Shown here one piece after another: positions 42,205 through 51,735 of a DNA stretch of 64,000 bases (position 1 is its first letter; every line of letters begins with the position of its first letter). A program made the translations under genes and the position numbers. The notes under the pieces were generated by a model. It was not told the DNA's origin. It saw nothing but the letters and a program-made list of their open reading frames with translations, and made no database searches. This stretch comes from Myxococcus flavus. GTDB taxonomy: Bacteria; Myxococcota; Myxococcia; Myxococcales; Myxococcaceae. Location: positions 868,001 through 932,000 of the forward strand of contig NZ_CP143624.1 of the NCBI RefSeq assembly GCF_050038885.1, in the 5' to 3' direction.

Positions 42205-45200
42205 ATGCACCTCAGGAAGCAGTGGCTCACCCATGTCCTGCTGGCGTCATGTCTCGGCACCAGCGCCTCGGCCGCCCCACGGTCGAACTTCGACGCATTC
42301 CTCGCGCGGCCCGGCAGCAGGCCACTCGCCGTGGCCAATGAGCAGGCCCTCTCCCGTGGCCTGCGTGTCGAGCACACGGAGGCGCGGCTCGGCGTCCCCT
42401 CCGTCCTCTGGGCCGCGCAGTCTGGCCCGAGCCTGCAGACCGCGGCTCGCGCCGGCACTCGTCCCGAGGACGCCGCGCGCGCCTACCTGGGCCAGGTGGC
42501 GGACCTCTACCGGCTGAAGCGAGAGGACGTCTCCGCCGCGCCGTTGCAGGCCGTGCACCAGACGGGCAAGGGCGCCGTCATCGTGAGCTTCCGCCAGACG
42601 GTGGAGGACGTGGAGGTGTTCCGCAGCGAGGTGAAGGTGGTGATGACGCAGGCGCTCGAGCCCGTGGCCGTCACCGGCTACCTGGCGCCGAGCGAGCTCA
42701 CCCTCTCGGCCCGGCAGCGCGCCGGCGCGAACGCCTTCCAGCTCTCCGCGGCGGACGCCGTGGCGGCGGCCTACTCGGACCAGAGCGGCACCACGCTGGG
42801 AGCGCACGCCTTCGTTCCAACGGACTCGCACGGCGGCTACACGCTGTTCGACTTCGAGCCCGGTGTGCGCACCGTGATGCCCGGCCAGCTCGTCGTCCCC
42901 GCGCGCGCGAAGAAGGTGTTCTTCACCCTCCCCGATGGCCTGCGGCCCGCCTGGTACGTGGAGGTCAACGCGGGGCCCAAGCGCAGCAAGGACTCGGACT
43001 ACACCGCCTACGTCATCTCGGCCGTGGACGGCGCGGTGCTCTTCCGCAACGACCTGCGCGCCCACGCCGCGGAGCACACGTACCGCTACACCGTGTGGGC
43101 GGAGACGGCCGCACCGTACATCCCCTTCGACGGTCCCCAGGGGTCCGTCGGCTCGCCCTACCCCCGGCAGGAGCTGGACGGCTACGACGCGCCGCTGAAC
43201 GTGGCCCCCAACGTCGTGGAGCTGCAGAACAGCCCCTTCTCGCGCAACGACCCGTGGCTGCCCGCCAACGCCACGCAGACGGTGGGCAACAACGTGGACG
43301 CCTACGTGGACCTGGCGTCGCCGGACGGCTACCAGCCCGGCGTGGACCTGCGCGCGGACATCACCGGTGAGCGCACCTTCGGCCACGTCTACGACCCCCA
43401 GCGCGCCCCGGGCTCCAGCATCGAGCAGATGAAGGCCGCGGTGGTGAACCTCTTCTTCCTCAACAACTTCCTGCACGACTGGTACTACGACGCGGGCTTC
43501 GACGAGGCCTCCGGCAACGCGCAGATGCAGAACTTCGGCCGGGGCGGCATCGAGGGTGACCCGCTGCGCGTCGAGGGGCAGGACTTCAACGGCCGCAACA
43601 ACGCCAACATGGCCACGCCCGCGGATGGCACCTCGCCCCGCATGCAGATGTACGTCTTCGACGGCCTGCCCATCCTCGAGGTGACGGCTCCCGCCTCGCT
43701 GGCGCGCAGCTACGTGAACGTGGAGAGCATCTTCGGTGCCCAGGAGTACACGCTCGACGGCCCGGTGCGGGTGCTCGCGCCCACCGGCCGGACCCTCGGC
43801 TGCACGCCGTTCGAGGCGGGCACGTTCGACGGGCACGTGGCGCTGCTCGACCGCGGCACCTGCGACTTCACCACCAAGGCCCTGAACGCGCAGAACGCCG
43901 GCGCCATCGCGGTCATCGTGGCCAACACCAACGCGGGTGAGGGCCCCCTCTACATGGGCGGAGAGGACGCGCGCGTCACCATTCCCGCGGCCTCCATCTC
44001 CCGGGAGACGGCGGACCTCTGGAAGGCGGAGGTGGCCGCGAACGCGAGCACGCTCCAGGTGCACATGCACCGCTCCAAGGACCTGGACCGTGACGGCACG
44101 CTCGACAACACCATCATCGCCCACGAGTGGGGCCACTACATCAGCAACCGCCTGATTGGTAACGCCAACGGCCTCACCAACAACCAGGGCCGCTCCATGG
44201 GCGAGGGCTGGGCGGACGTGCACGCGCTGCTGATGATGGTGCGTGAAGGGGACGACTTCGCGCGCGGCGCCTACGCTGTCGGCGGCTACGTGTCCGGTGG
44301 CGGCGGCGGCGACGGCTACTACTACGGCGTGCGCCGTGCCCCCTACGCCACCGCCCCGACGCTGGCGGAGAGCCGCAACGCGCTGACCTTCCGGCACATC
44401 GCGAACGGCAATCCCCTGCCGACGAGCCACCCGCTCGCCTACGGGCAGACGGGCCTGGGCAACTCCGCCGTGCACAGCAGCGGCGAGGTGTGGGCGTCCA
44501 TGCTGTGGGAGTGCTACGTGTCGCTCCTCCAGGCCCACCCGTTCCAGGAGGCCCAGGACCGCATGAAGCGGTACCTGGTCGCCGGCTACAAGGCCACGCC
44601 CGTCTCCCCCACCTTCCTCGAGGCGCGTGACGCGCTGCTCGCGGTCACCGCCGCGAGCGACCCGGCCGACTACCAGCGCTTCCTCCACGCCTTCGCCAAG
44701 CGCGGCGCCGGCATGGGCGCGAAGGCGCCGGACCGGGACTCCATGGACCACGTGGGCGTGGTGGAGAGCTTCGATGCGGGCAACCTCATCGAGGTCGCCT
44801 CCCTGAAGCTCGACGACTCCCTGGAGGGTTGCGACCGGGACGGCGTGCTCGACGTGGGCGAGACAGGCCTGCTGCGCGTGAGCGTGCGCAACGTGGGCAG
44901 CGGCCCGTTGGGTGGCTTCTCCGGCAGCGTCTCCACCACCAGCAGCACGGCCACGCTGGAGTTCCCCTCCGGCAACACCCTGACCTTCAGCTCGATGGAC
45001 CGCGGCGGCACGGCCACCGCCACCGTTCCGGTGAGGCTGGTCGCCGCGCAGCCGAACGCGCACGCCGGCCTGAGCATCACCTTCGACGAGCCCTCGCTCC
45101 CCGCCAGCGCGAGGAGCACCACGTATGACCCGCGCGTGAACTACGACGAAGTTCCCGGCGCGATGGCCGAGGACGACTTCGAGGGCGCCCTGTCCTCGTG

Positions 45201-47115
45201 GACCTCGTCCACCTTCCTCAACCCCTACGGCGAGCCGGACTGGAAGGTGCAGGGCCCGGAGGGTGCGCGGTACATGCACGCGCCCAACCCGGCGGTGCAG
45301 GCGGACCTCCTCCTCGTCTCCCCGTGGCTGAAGGTGAAGGAGAGCGGCGCCTTCACGTTCAGCTTCCGCTACCGCCACTCGTTCGAGTCCGAGCTCTACA
45401 CGGGCGGCTCCATCGCCCCGTACTACGACGGCGCCGTCCTCGAGTTCACGTACGACGGTCTGCAGTGGTACGACATCTCCGCGCTGGGCGTCAGCTCCAT
45501 CTACTCCGTCGACCCGTTGACCGGCGCCGTGGGCTACATCGAGCAGGGTCCCAACTCGCTGATGTACCGCAACGCGTGGGTGGGCCAGAACGTCACGGAG
45601 GAGAACGGCCAGACGGTGCGCTTCCCGGAGTGGTCCACCGTCGAGCTGCGGCTGGCGGACCTGCTCGCCGGCAAGAACGTCCAGTTCCGCTTCCGCATCG
45701 GCACCGACACCCTGGTGGGCGCGTACGGCTTCGACCTGGATGACGTGCGCTTCACCAACGTGGAGCGCATGCCCTTCGGCGGCCGCGTGGACGAGCAGGG
45801 CGACGGCACCACCTGCAACCAGCGGCCGGTGGCCAACGCCGGGCGAGACCTCGGCAGCCCCACCGCCCCGGTGCTCGAGCGCGTGAGGAACCCCGAGACG
45901 GGCGCGCTGGAGCTCGTGCGCCACACGCTGGACGGTACCGCCAGCTATGACCCCGAGGGCCAGCCCCTGACCTACCACTGGACGCAGGTGAGCGGTCCGG
46001 CGGTCACCCTGGCGGACGCGGACACGGCCACCCCGTCGTTCACGGCGGATGTGCCAGAGGACTCGATTCTGACGTTCCAGCTCGTGGTGCGCGACGGCGT
46101 GGAGACGAGCATGGCGCGTCAGGTCCAGGCCTGGGTGCTCAACGTCAACCGTGCGCCCATCGCGGTGGTGACGGCTCCCGCGGAGGTGGCGGAGTTCTCC
46201 ACGGAGCCCGTGACGTTGGACGCTCGTGGCTCGAACGACCCGGACGGGGAGCTCATCACCTACAAGTGGACGCAGACCTCCGGCCCCACCGTCGCGCTCA
46301 AGGCGGGCTTCGGCGCCACGCCGAGCTTCACGGTGCCCGAGGTGGCCGCCGACACGCAGCTCACCTTCACGCTGGTCGTGAACGACGGCAGGACCCAGAG
46401 CAATACGGCCACCGCGACGGTGATGGTGCGCAACGTCGACCAGGCCCCCGTGGCGGAGGCCGGCTCGGACCAGGTGGTGGACCCGCTGACCACCGCGAGC
46501 CTCAGCGCGACGGCGGTGGACCCGGACGGGGATGCCGTCACCTGGACGTGGCGCCAGGTGGAGGGCCCGACGGTGGAGCTGCAGGGGGCCGACACGGCCA
46601 CCCCGTCGTTCACCGCTCCCGAGGTGCGGGCGGAGACGGTGCTGCGCTTCGAGGCCATCGCCAGCGCGAACGGGCTGTCCAGCGCCCCGGTGACGGCGAC
46701 GGTGACGGTGCGGCACGCCAACAAGGCGCCGCTGGCCCTTCCGCGGCTGGTGGGTGACGCGCGGTCGGGCAAGGAGGTGACGCTCGACGCGTCCGCCTCC
46801 AGCGACCCGGATGGAGATGCCCTCACCTTCGCGTGGAAGCAGGTGGACGGCCCGACCGTCACGCTCTCCGCGTCCGAGGGTGCGCAGGTGACGTTCCGCG
46901 CGCCCGAGGTGTCGCAGGCCGTGACGCTGCACTTCGAGCTCACCGCGACGGACGCTCGCGGCGGCGCCAGCACGACGGTGCTCGGGGTGACCGTGCAGCC
47001 GTCGTCGAGCGACTCCTCCGGCGGCTGCTCCAGCACGGGCGGCTCGTCGCCAGCGCTGCTGTTCTCCCTGCTCGGGCTGCTCGCCGGGGCTGTTCGCAAC
47101 CGGCGCCGCGAGTAG
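42205..47115 (+). CDS. M36 (fungalysin-type) secreted metalloprotease with PA and PKD-like domains
   Basis: The 1636-residue exported protease has a signal peptide (1-25), an FTP-type propeptide (about 60-330), then the M36 catalytic domain with HEWGH at 640-644 (His640, Glu641, His644 for zinc and catalysis) and Glu667 in GEGWADVHA as the third ligand. A PA domain (about 490-600, with LDRGTCDFTTKALNAQNAGA) is inserted. After the catalytic domain come a beta-sandwich region and four tandem PKD/REJ-like repeats (each with YHWTQVSGP, YKWTQTSGP or similar, and TPSFTA). The C-terminus GGCSS, a hydrophobic helix and RNRRRE form a MYXO-CTERM tail. It is likely a surface or secreted protease used in predation. 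Confidence 0.94.
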   Translation: MHLRKQWLTHVLLASCLGTSASAAPRSNFDAFLARPGSRPLAVANEQALSRGLRVEHTEARLGVPSVLWAAQSGPSLQTAARAGTRPEDAARAYLGQVADLYRLKREDVSAAPLQAVHQTGKGAVIVSFRQTVEDVEVFRSEVKVVMTQALEPVAVTGYLAPSELTLSARQRAGANAFQLSAADAVAAAYSDQSGTTLGAHAFVPTDSHGGYTLFDFEPGVRTVMPGQLVVPARAKKVFFTLPDGLRPAWYVEVNAGPKRSKDSDYTAYVISAVDGAVLFRNDLRAHAAEHTYRYTVWAETAAPYIPFDGPQGSVGSPYPRQELDGYDAPLNVAPNVVELQNSPFSRNDPWLPANATQTVGNNVDAYVDLASPDGYQPGVDLRADITGERTFGHVYDPQRAPGSSIEQMKAAVVNLFFLNNFLHDWYYDAGFDEASGNAQMQNFGRGGIEGDPLRVEGQDFNGRNNANMATPADGTSPRMQMYVFDGLPILEVTAPASLARSYVNVESIFGAQEYTLDGPVRVLAPTGRTLGCTPFEAGTFDGHVALLDRGTCDFTTKALNAQNAGAIAVIVANTNAGEGPLYMGGEDARVTIPAASISRETADLWKAEVAANASTLQVHMHRSKDLDRDGTLDNTIIAHEWGHYISNRLIGNANGLTNNQGRSMGEGWADVHALLMMVREGDDFARGAYAVGGYVSGGGGGDGYYYGVRRAPYATAPTLAESRNALTFRHIANGNPLPTSHPLAYGQTGLGNSAVHSSGEVWASMLWECYVSLLQAHPFQEAQDRMKRYLVAGYKATPVSPTFLEARDALLAVTAASDPADYQRFLHAFAKRGAGMGAKAPDRDSMDHVGVVESFDAGNLIEVASLKLDDSLEGCDRDGVLDVGETGLLRVSVRNVGSGPLGGFSGSVSTTSSTATLEFPSGNTLTFSSMDRGGTATATVPVRLVAAQPNAHAGLSITFDEPSLPASARSTTYDPRVNYDEVPGAMAEDDFEGALSSWTSSTFLNPYGEPDWKVQGPEGARYMHAPNPAVQADLLLVSPWLKVKESGAFTFSFRYRHSFESELYTGGSIAPYYDGAVLEFTYDGLQWYDISALGVSSIYSVDPLTGAVGYIEQGPNSLMYRNAWVGQNVTEENGQTVRFPEWSTVELRLADLLAGKNVQFRFRIGTDTLVGAYGFDLDDVRFTNVERMPFGGRVDEQGDGTTCNQRPVANAGRDLGSPTAPVLERVRNPETGALELVRHTLDGTASYDPEGQPLTYHWTQVSGPAVTLADADTATPSFTADVPEDSILTFQLVVRDGVETSMARQVQAWVLNVNRAPIAVVTAPAEVAEFSTEPVTLDARGSNDPDGELITYKWTQTSGPTVALKAGFGATPSFTVPEVAADTQLTFTLVVNDGRTQSNTATATVMVRNVDQAPVAEAGSDQVVDPLTTASLSATAVDPDGDAVTWTWRQVEGPTVELQGADTATPSFTAPEVRAETVLRFEAIASANGLSSAPVTATVTVRHANKAPLALPRLVGDARSGKEVTLDASASSDPDGDALTFAWKQVDGPTVTLSASEGAQVTFRAPEVSQAVTLHFELTATDARGGASTTVLGVTVQPSSSDSSGGCSSTGGSSPALLFSLLGLLAGAVRNRRRE

Positions 47116-47131
47116 TTGCAGTTCATCCGCC

Positions 47132-47169
47132 CTGTCGCGGTGGAGGGATTCACCCCTCCGCCGCGACAG
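47132..47169 (+). terminator. Stem-loop after the M36 protease
   Basis: A 16-bp stem with one wobble pair (47132-47147 with 47154-47169) begins 17 bp after the stop. There is no T tract, so it may be an RNA-stability element or a weak terminator. Confidence 0.55.
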
Positions 47170-47421
47170 GCCGCGGTGAAGCAGGCTTGAGTGGATTGGG
47201 GCGCGGGGTTTTCCGCCCGCGCCCCTTCAGCCCTTCACGCCTGCGGCTCCGCTCTCCAATCGTCGACACGCGTGCAGCCCGCCAGTCCGGCGGCTTGGCC
47301 TCATGTACGTCGAGGCGCGGGTCGTCTCCCCCTCAGCCCTCCAGGCCTGAGGCGCTCCATCCCGTGCGTTGAGCCGCGCTCCGCGTCCTCGGACACCTCT
47401 GTGCGAGGCGCCCCCACGAAA

Positions 47422-47456
47422 GAGGGCCGCGCCCCCTGGATGGGAACGCGGCCCTC
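47422..47456 (-). terminator. Stem-loop after the lipoprotein gene
   Basis: The perfect 10-bp stem GAGGGCCGCG / CGCGGCCCTC lies 30 bp beyond the stop of the leftward gene. On the minus strand it is followed by TTTCG. Confidence 0.6.
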
Positions 47457-47485
47457 GAGACTTCAGTGACGCATTGCCGGTCTGA

Positions 47486-49861
47486 CTACGGCCGGGCCGG
47501 GTTCTCCTCGCCGAAGCTGGACGTCTCCGCGGCGGCCCAGTCCGCCACCGAGTGGGTGTCCGCCCCCGAGTAGCGGAACACGCTCTTGGTGTTCGCATCC
47601 ACCACGCCCCAGTCCACCGACACGTCGAGCGCCGTCAGTGGAGCGCTGTCGTAGGTGCACGCCACCGGGGTGGCCGTCTCACCCCGGCAGTCCACCGGGC
47701 TCCAGTGGCCCTCCGCCTGCGCGGCCTGGAGGACAACGGGGTAGGCAGCCGGGCGGGTGGTGGTCATGCTCTTGTGGGAGAAGGCCACCACGTCCTGCGT
47801 TTCGCCCTGGGGATTCGCGATGCGCAGCAACCGGTCATTGAAGGTCGGATGGCTGCTGGTCCCCGTCACGACGTCCCACGCTCCGGGGTAGAACGTCTCG
47901 TACGTCTTCTCGTCCTTGGCCAGCATGTCGTTGCCCGCCGCGAGCTCGGCGGAGTTCGGACGGAAGTGGATGACGATGAGGTCGCCCGCGGCGACCGTCA
48001 CGTCCGGCAGGGTCGCCAGCCGGGACACACTGGAGGCCTCCTCGGTGAGCGTGATGCCCTCGATGGCGCCACCCGTCACGGCCTTGAGCTCGATGAGGTC
48101 GCGGTTGTTCGTCGCCGAGACGCCCGTCGTGATGTTCGGGTTCACCTCGTTGATGACGAGCAGCGCCGGCACCCGGTAGCCCTTGAAGGTGGCCGTCCCG
48201 CTCACGCTGACCCCGGTGTAGCTCTTCACCGACGGGTCCACGGTCAGCGTGTACTGCGTGCCGGGCTCCTGCGCGGTCGTGGTGAGCACGAGCGTCTTCT
48301 CGTCGAGCGTGTAGGCCGAGGCGGCCAGCCCGCTGTCGCCGAAGGTGAACTGGGTCGCCACGTCGGTGATGGTGCTCGGGTCGATGCCGGGCTCGAAGGT
48401 CACCCGCAGCTGCGTGGGCGACAGCGGAACCACGGTCTGCACCTTCAGGGTGACGGCCGTCTCCGAGCAATCCACCGAGAAGTCCGACAGCGAGAAGGCC
48501 GTCACCAGGGGCATGGGGTAGTACGGCGTCTGGGGGTTGGGGGTGTTCGCCGCGTCGTCGTAGCGCCACATCACGCCCGCCTGGACGGAGACGAGGCAGT
48601 TCAACCCGACGCCAACGAGGTCGGCCAGCTCGGTGGGCATGCGCAGCCGCGGCCCCATGCCGCCCGTGAGGGTGGTCCCGTCGATCGCGAACTGCGCGGC
48701 CTTGTACCCGGTGCCCGCCTGCCGACCGGTGCCCGCCGTGGTGGTCACCTTGCCAGTCACCCGGACGAGCCGGCTCTCGTAGGTGTCGATGTTCACCACC
48801 ACGTCATCGGTGACGTGCGTCACCAGGCCGCCGTCCTCCGCTGGCTTCCGCACGGGGTGGCCCGAGCTCAGCTTCTGGAAGTCGGAGATGACGCTCGCGG
48901 TGCCCAGCTTGTAGTCCGCGGCGGCGTTGCCAGACTGGAGGATCTTCGTCACGACCTTGAAGGAGACCCGGTCCCCCACGGCCACCTGCACCTCGTCGGA
49001 GTGGCTGACGAACAACGCGGGGCCTTGTGCCTGGGCCTGCACGAAGAAGCCGCGGGGCTCAGCGGTAGTCGGAGTGATGGCGGTGACGAAGGCGCCGTGG
49101 ATGGCCAGCGGCTCGGCCTGGTCGCCCGTGGGGGCCGCGTGGAAGGCCGCAATCTGGGCGCTCGCCTCGTCGAGCCCCGTCAGCGCCTCGCACCTTCCCG
49201 CCGCGTTGCAGCTCTGCTGCGCGGTGCACTGGCTGTTGTCGATGCACTCCACGCACTCGCCCTGGCCGTTGTCCCGGGCGGCGTCGCACAGCGGCGTCTC
49301 ACCGCCGCACTGAGCGTTCTCGGCGCAGCCGCACACGTTGTTGTCGCTGCACACCGGCTGGGCGCCGCTGGCGCAGTGGCTGTTCTCCAGGCACTCCACG
49401 CACACCCCCGGGGACCCGGACTTGCACTGCGGCGTGCCCTCGGCACACTCGGCGTTGGTGCTGCAGCCCTCGCACACGCCGAGACCGCCATTGCCGTCGG
49501 CGTTGCAGACCTGGCCCGGCAGGCATCCCTGGGTGCTGTCGTCGGTGCCCGCGAGGCACGTCTTGCAGCTCTTGCTGGTGAGGTCACAGACCGGGGTATC
49601 ACCACCGCACTGCGCGTCACTCAAGCACTGGACGCACGCACCCCGTCCGTTGTCCGCCGTCTCGTCGCATACGGTACCGCTGCCGCACCCGGCAGCGCAG
49701 GGAGAGTCGTCGGGCACGCACTTCTCCTCGACGCACACGTACGGGGTCTCCCCATTCGCCGCACAATCCGATGAAGTCTCGCACTCGGGCGAACAGCCTG
49801 TCGCCCCTAGGGCAACGGCCAGCATGCCGAGCGCAGCCAAGACACTTCGTTGTCTGATCAT
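47486..49861 (-). CDS. Cys-rich lipoprotein with lamin-tail-like domain
   Basis: The 791-residue lipoprotein has its lipobox at ATGC (Cys near residue 23). It continues with about 220 residues holding six to eight Cys-rich units (CVEEKCVPDD, CLSDAQCGGDTPVCD, CSTNAECAEGTPQC, CIDNSQC), typical of myxobacterial surface proteins. A beta-rich region (about 240-540) includes a Big-like module (YTLDEKTLVLTTTAQ). A final domain starts at VINEVNP with RDLIELKAV, homologous to that of the lipoprotein at 1939-2853. The start was chosen at the ATG with GGAG 9 bp upstream. A surface-exposed adhesion or binding role is inferred. Confidence 0.78.
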   Translation of the reverse strand: MIRQRSVLAALGMLAVALGATGCSPECETSSDCAANGETPYVCVEEKCVPDDSPCAAGCGSGTVCDETADNGRGACVQCLSDAQCGGDTPVCDLTSKSCKTCLAGTDDSTQGCLPGQVCNADGNGGLGVCEGCSTNAECAEGTPQCKSGSPGVCVECLENSHCASGAQPVCSDNNVCGCAENAQCGGETPLCDAARDNGQGECVECIDNSQCTAQQSCNAAGRCEALTGLDEASAQIAAFHAAPTGDQAEPLAIHGAFVTAITPTTAEPRGFFVQAQAQGPALFVSHSDEVQVAVGDRVSFKVVTKILQSGNAAADYKLGTASVISDFQKLSSGHPVRKPAEDGGLVTHVTDDVVVNIDTYESRLVRVTGKVTTTAGTGRQAGTGYKAAQFAIDGTTLTGGMGPRLRMPTELADLVGVGLNCLVSVQAGVMWRYDDAANTPNPQTPYYPMPLVTAFSLSDFSVDCSETAVTLKVQTVVPLSPTQLRVTFEPGIDPSTITDVATQFTFGDSGLAASAYTLDEKTLVLTTTAQEPGTQYTLTVDPSVKSYTGVSVSGTATFKGYRVPALLVINEVNPNITTGVSATNNRDLIELKAVTGGAIEGITLTEEASSVSRLATLPDVTVAAGDLIVIHFRPNSAELAAGNDMLAKDEKTYETFYPGAWDVVTGTSSHPTFNDRLLRIANPQGETQDVVAFSHKSMTTTRPAAYPVVLQAAQAEGHWSPVDCRGETATPVACTYDSAPLTALDVSVDWGVVDANTKSVFRYSGADTHSVADWAAAETSSFGEENPARP

Positions 49862-49934
49862 GTTGGGTATCTCCAGGTGGGCTGCGCATTCGTCATACGC
49901 TTCGTCCGGGCAAGCGTCCATGCACTTGGCCTCT

Positions 49935-50103
49935 GACCAGAAACGATGGATTTGCCCAACCCCGGAGTCACACCGGACGTGTATCAAGGCCCGTCGGCGA
50001 GTATCAATGATACATACTTCATGGAATTCGCCTCGCCGCCGGCACCGCCTTGGATGTGATTAGACAGCGATGAATGCCACTCCCGCGACTCACGAAAACG
50101 TGG
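49935..50103 (+). repeat. ~165-bp direct repeat, copy A
   Basis: This segment, upstream of the lipoprotein gene, matches 52887-53060. The first 65 bp are almost identical (from GAC(C/G)AGAAACGATGGATTT) and the similarity fades to about 75% at the end. Confidence 0.82.
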
Positions 50104-50153
50104 GAACCGCCCGCCGGAGCCCGGCCCCCTACGTCCTCCGGCACGACGTGTTC

Positions 50154-51065
50154 TCAAGAGCGGCGACGCTGGTGCGCCCAGGTCTCGAAGCTCATCGGCG
50201 AAAGGCCGTAGGCGCGCGCGAGCTCGGGCCGTGCCAGCACCGGGGCGACGTTCAAGTACGTCATTCCACGCGCCACTTCGGGATGCAGGCCGGCCGCGAC
50301 GGCCTGCTCCACCGTGTCGTACTGGACCACGTACTCCTTGCCGTCGAGGCGCGAGAGCACCTCGACGATCTGAGGCAGCGTGAGCAGGTCACCCGCGAGC
50401 TGCAGCGTCACACCATCGAATGTCTCGGGAGCGTTGATTGCCGCCGCGGCCGCCTTGCCGATGTCCTCCGGCGCGACCAGCGCGATGGGCTGATCGGTCC
50501 TGACCACCGTGAGCAACCGACGCCCGTCGACGAAGCCAGCGGGGTCCAACATCGGATGATCCATGAACGTGGCGGGCAGGACGAGGGTCCAGTGCTTGAA
50601 GCCCGCGCTGCGTACAAGGTCGCAGGTGGCGAGCTTGTTCTCCCAGTACACCTCCTGCGACTTCCATCGCCCCTCGGCCCAGCCCTCGACGTTTCGGTGG
50701 TCGCCGACGCCGCTCGTCGCGGTGTGTACGAACGTCTCGACGCCCTCGGCGAGCGCGGCCTCGATGAGGTTCCGCCCTTGCTGGCGCTCCTTGCTGTAAT
50801 CGACGCCGGTCGCGGAGACGATGGGTGACTGCATCGAGAAGACGGCCCGGACCCCGGCGCAGGCGGCACGCAACGACGCCGGGTCATCAAGGTCCCCGAC
50901 GACCAACTCCGCGCCAGCCGCCGCGAGGACCTTGGCATTGCGCGCCTCCGGGTTTCGCACGAGGGCGCGCACCGATGTCCCTCCGTCGGCCAGCAGCGCG
51001 CGGGCGGTGGCGCCGCCCTGGCGCCCCGTGGCGCCGGTGACGAGGACGGAATTGTTGCTGCGCAT
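50154..51065 (-). CDS. NmrA-like NAD(P)-binding protein
   Basis: The 303-residue atypical SDR has an N-terminal Rossmann motif TGATGRQGG (about 10-18). GDLDDPASLRAACAGVRAVF follows, and the NmrA-type middle has FVHTATSGVGDHRN and KSQEVYWENK rather than a Tyr-x3-Lys dehydrogenase site. It therefore probably senses NADP or binds a metabolite, as in NmrA/HSCARG proteins. The ATG at 51065 has GAGG 8 bp upstream. It is divergent from a TetR gene, its likely regulator. Confidence 0.88.
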   Translation of the reverse strand: MRSNNSVLVTGATGRQGGATARALLADGGTSVRALVRNPEARNAKVLAAAGAELVVGDLDDPASLRAACAGVRAVFSMQSPIVSATGVDYSKERQQGRNLIEAALAEGVETFVHTATSGVGDHRNVEGWAEGRWKSQEVYWENKLATCDLVRSAGFKHWTLVLPATFMDHPMLDPAGFVDGRRLLTVVRTDQPIALVAPEDIGKAAAAAINAPETFDGVTLQLAGDLLTLPQIVEVLSRLDGKEYVVQYDTVEQAVAAGLHPEVARGMTYLNVAPVLARPELARAYGLSPMSFETWAHQRRRS

Positions 51066-51168
51066 GAGCAGTTCCTCTTGAAAGTGGGGTGGGTCTCCGC
51101 TTGATTCCATGCTCAAATATGGAGGGGCACCCCGTTTGTCAAGGAAGGTTGCTGGGAGGAGAAGCGCC

Positions 51169-51735
51169 GTGAAGCATGTAAAGCCTTTGCGAGCGGACGG
51201 ACGACGCAACCGAGCGCGGCTTGTCGCGGCCGCCGCGGAGCTGGTCGCCAAGCATGGCGCGCAGGTGTCGCTTGAAGAGATTGCAAGGCGGGCGGGGGTA
51301 GGCTCGGCGACACTGCACCGGCACTTCCCGTCGCGGCAGGCGCTATTGGAAGTAGTATTCCGTGATGGCGTCGCGCAACTCTGTGCGCGGGCGGCCGCGC
51401 TGCCAGGTGAGGAGCCTGCCGCGGAGCTGGCGGCCTGGCTCGAGGAGTTGACAGTCTATACCGCGGCCAACCGCGGGCTCTCCACCGCGCTGCTGACCGG
51501 CCCGGATGCCATCTCGGCCGAGGAGCTCTGCTGCTCCGGCCTGGTGCTCGAAGTGTTGGAGAACCTGGTGGCGCGAGCGTCATCGGTGGGCGCGATTCAC
51601 GCCAGCGCGACGGCGAAGGACCTGATGCTGCTGGCGAACGCCATCGCCATCGCCAACGAAGACGATCCACACACCGCGCGCCGAGTGCTGCGCCTCGCGC
51701 TCACCGGAATCCGGAGCACACGGGCTCACGGCTGA
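51169..51735 (+). CDS. TetR-family regulator, 3' end shared with IS630 terminus
   Basis: The 188-residue regulator has a TetR HTH (RARLVAAAAELVAKHGAQVS, then EEIARRAGVGSATLHRHFPSRQALLE). The C-terminal domain has the pattern of TetR regulators paired with NmrA-like genes. The start is GTG at 51169 with GGAGGAG 8 bp upstream; an ATG at 51109 is also in frame but lies inside the divergent promoter. The stop codon falls within the IS630 inverted repeat, so the insertion may have replaced the last codons. Confidence 0.85.
   Translation: MKHVKPLRADGRRNRARLVAAAAELVAKHGAQVSLEEIARRAGVGSATLHRHFPSRQALLEVVFRDGVAQLCARAAALPGEEPAAELAAWLEELTVYTAANRGLSTALLTGPDAISAEELCCSGLVLEVLENLVARASSVGAIHASATAKDLMLLANAIAIANEDDPHTARRVLRLALTGIRSTRAHG

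Noticed and set aside
39868..42234. A 788-codon minus-strand frame over the MYXO-CTERM protein
   Set aside because: It runs across an intergenic region and the antisense of a supported gene and is Arg/Gly-rich without domains.
42247..46932. A 1561-codon open frame on the minus strand over the M36 protease
   Set aside because: It is the exact antisense of a well-supported gene with signal peptide, zinc site and MYXO-CTERM tail. The product is compositionally biased (His, Arg, Val, Gly-rich) with no motif, a typical GC-rich shadow.
47552..49774. A 740-codon plus-strand frame over the Cys-rich lipoprotein
   Set aside because: It is the antisense of a gene with lipobox and ordered Cys repeats; its product is low-complexity.
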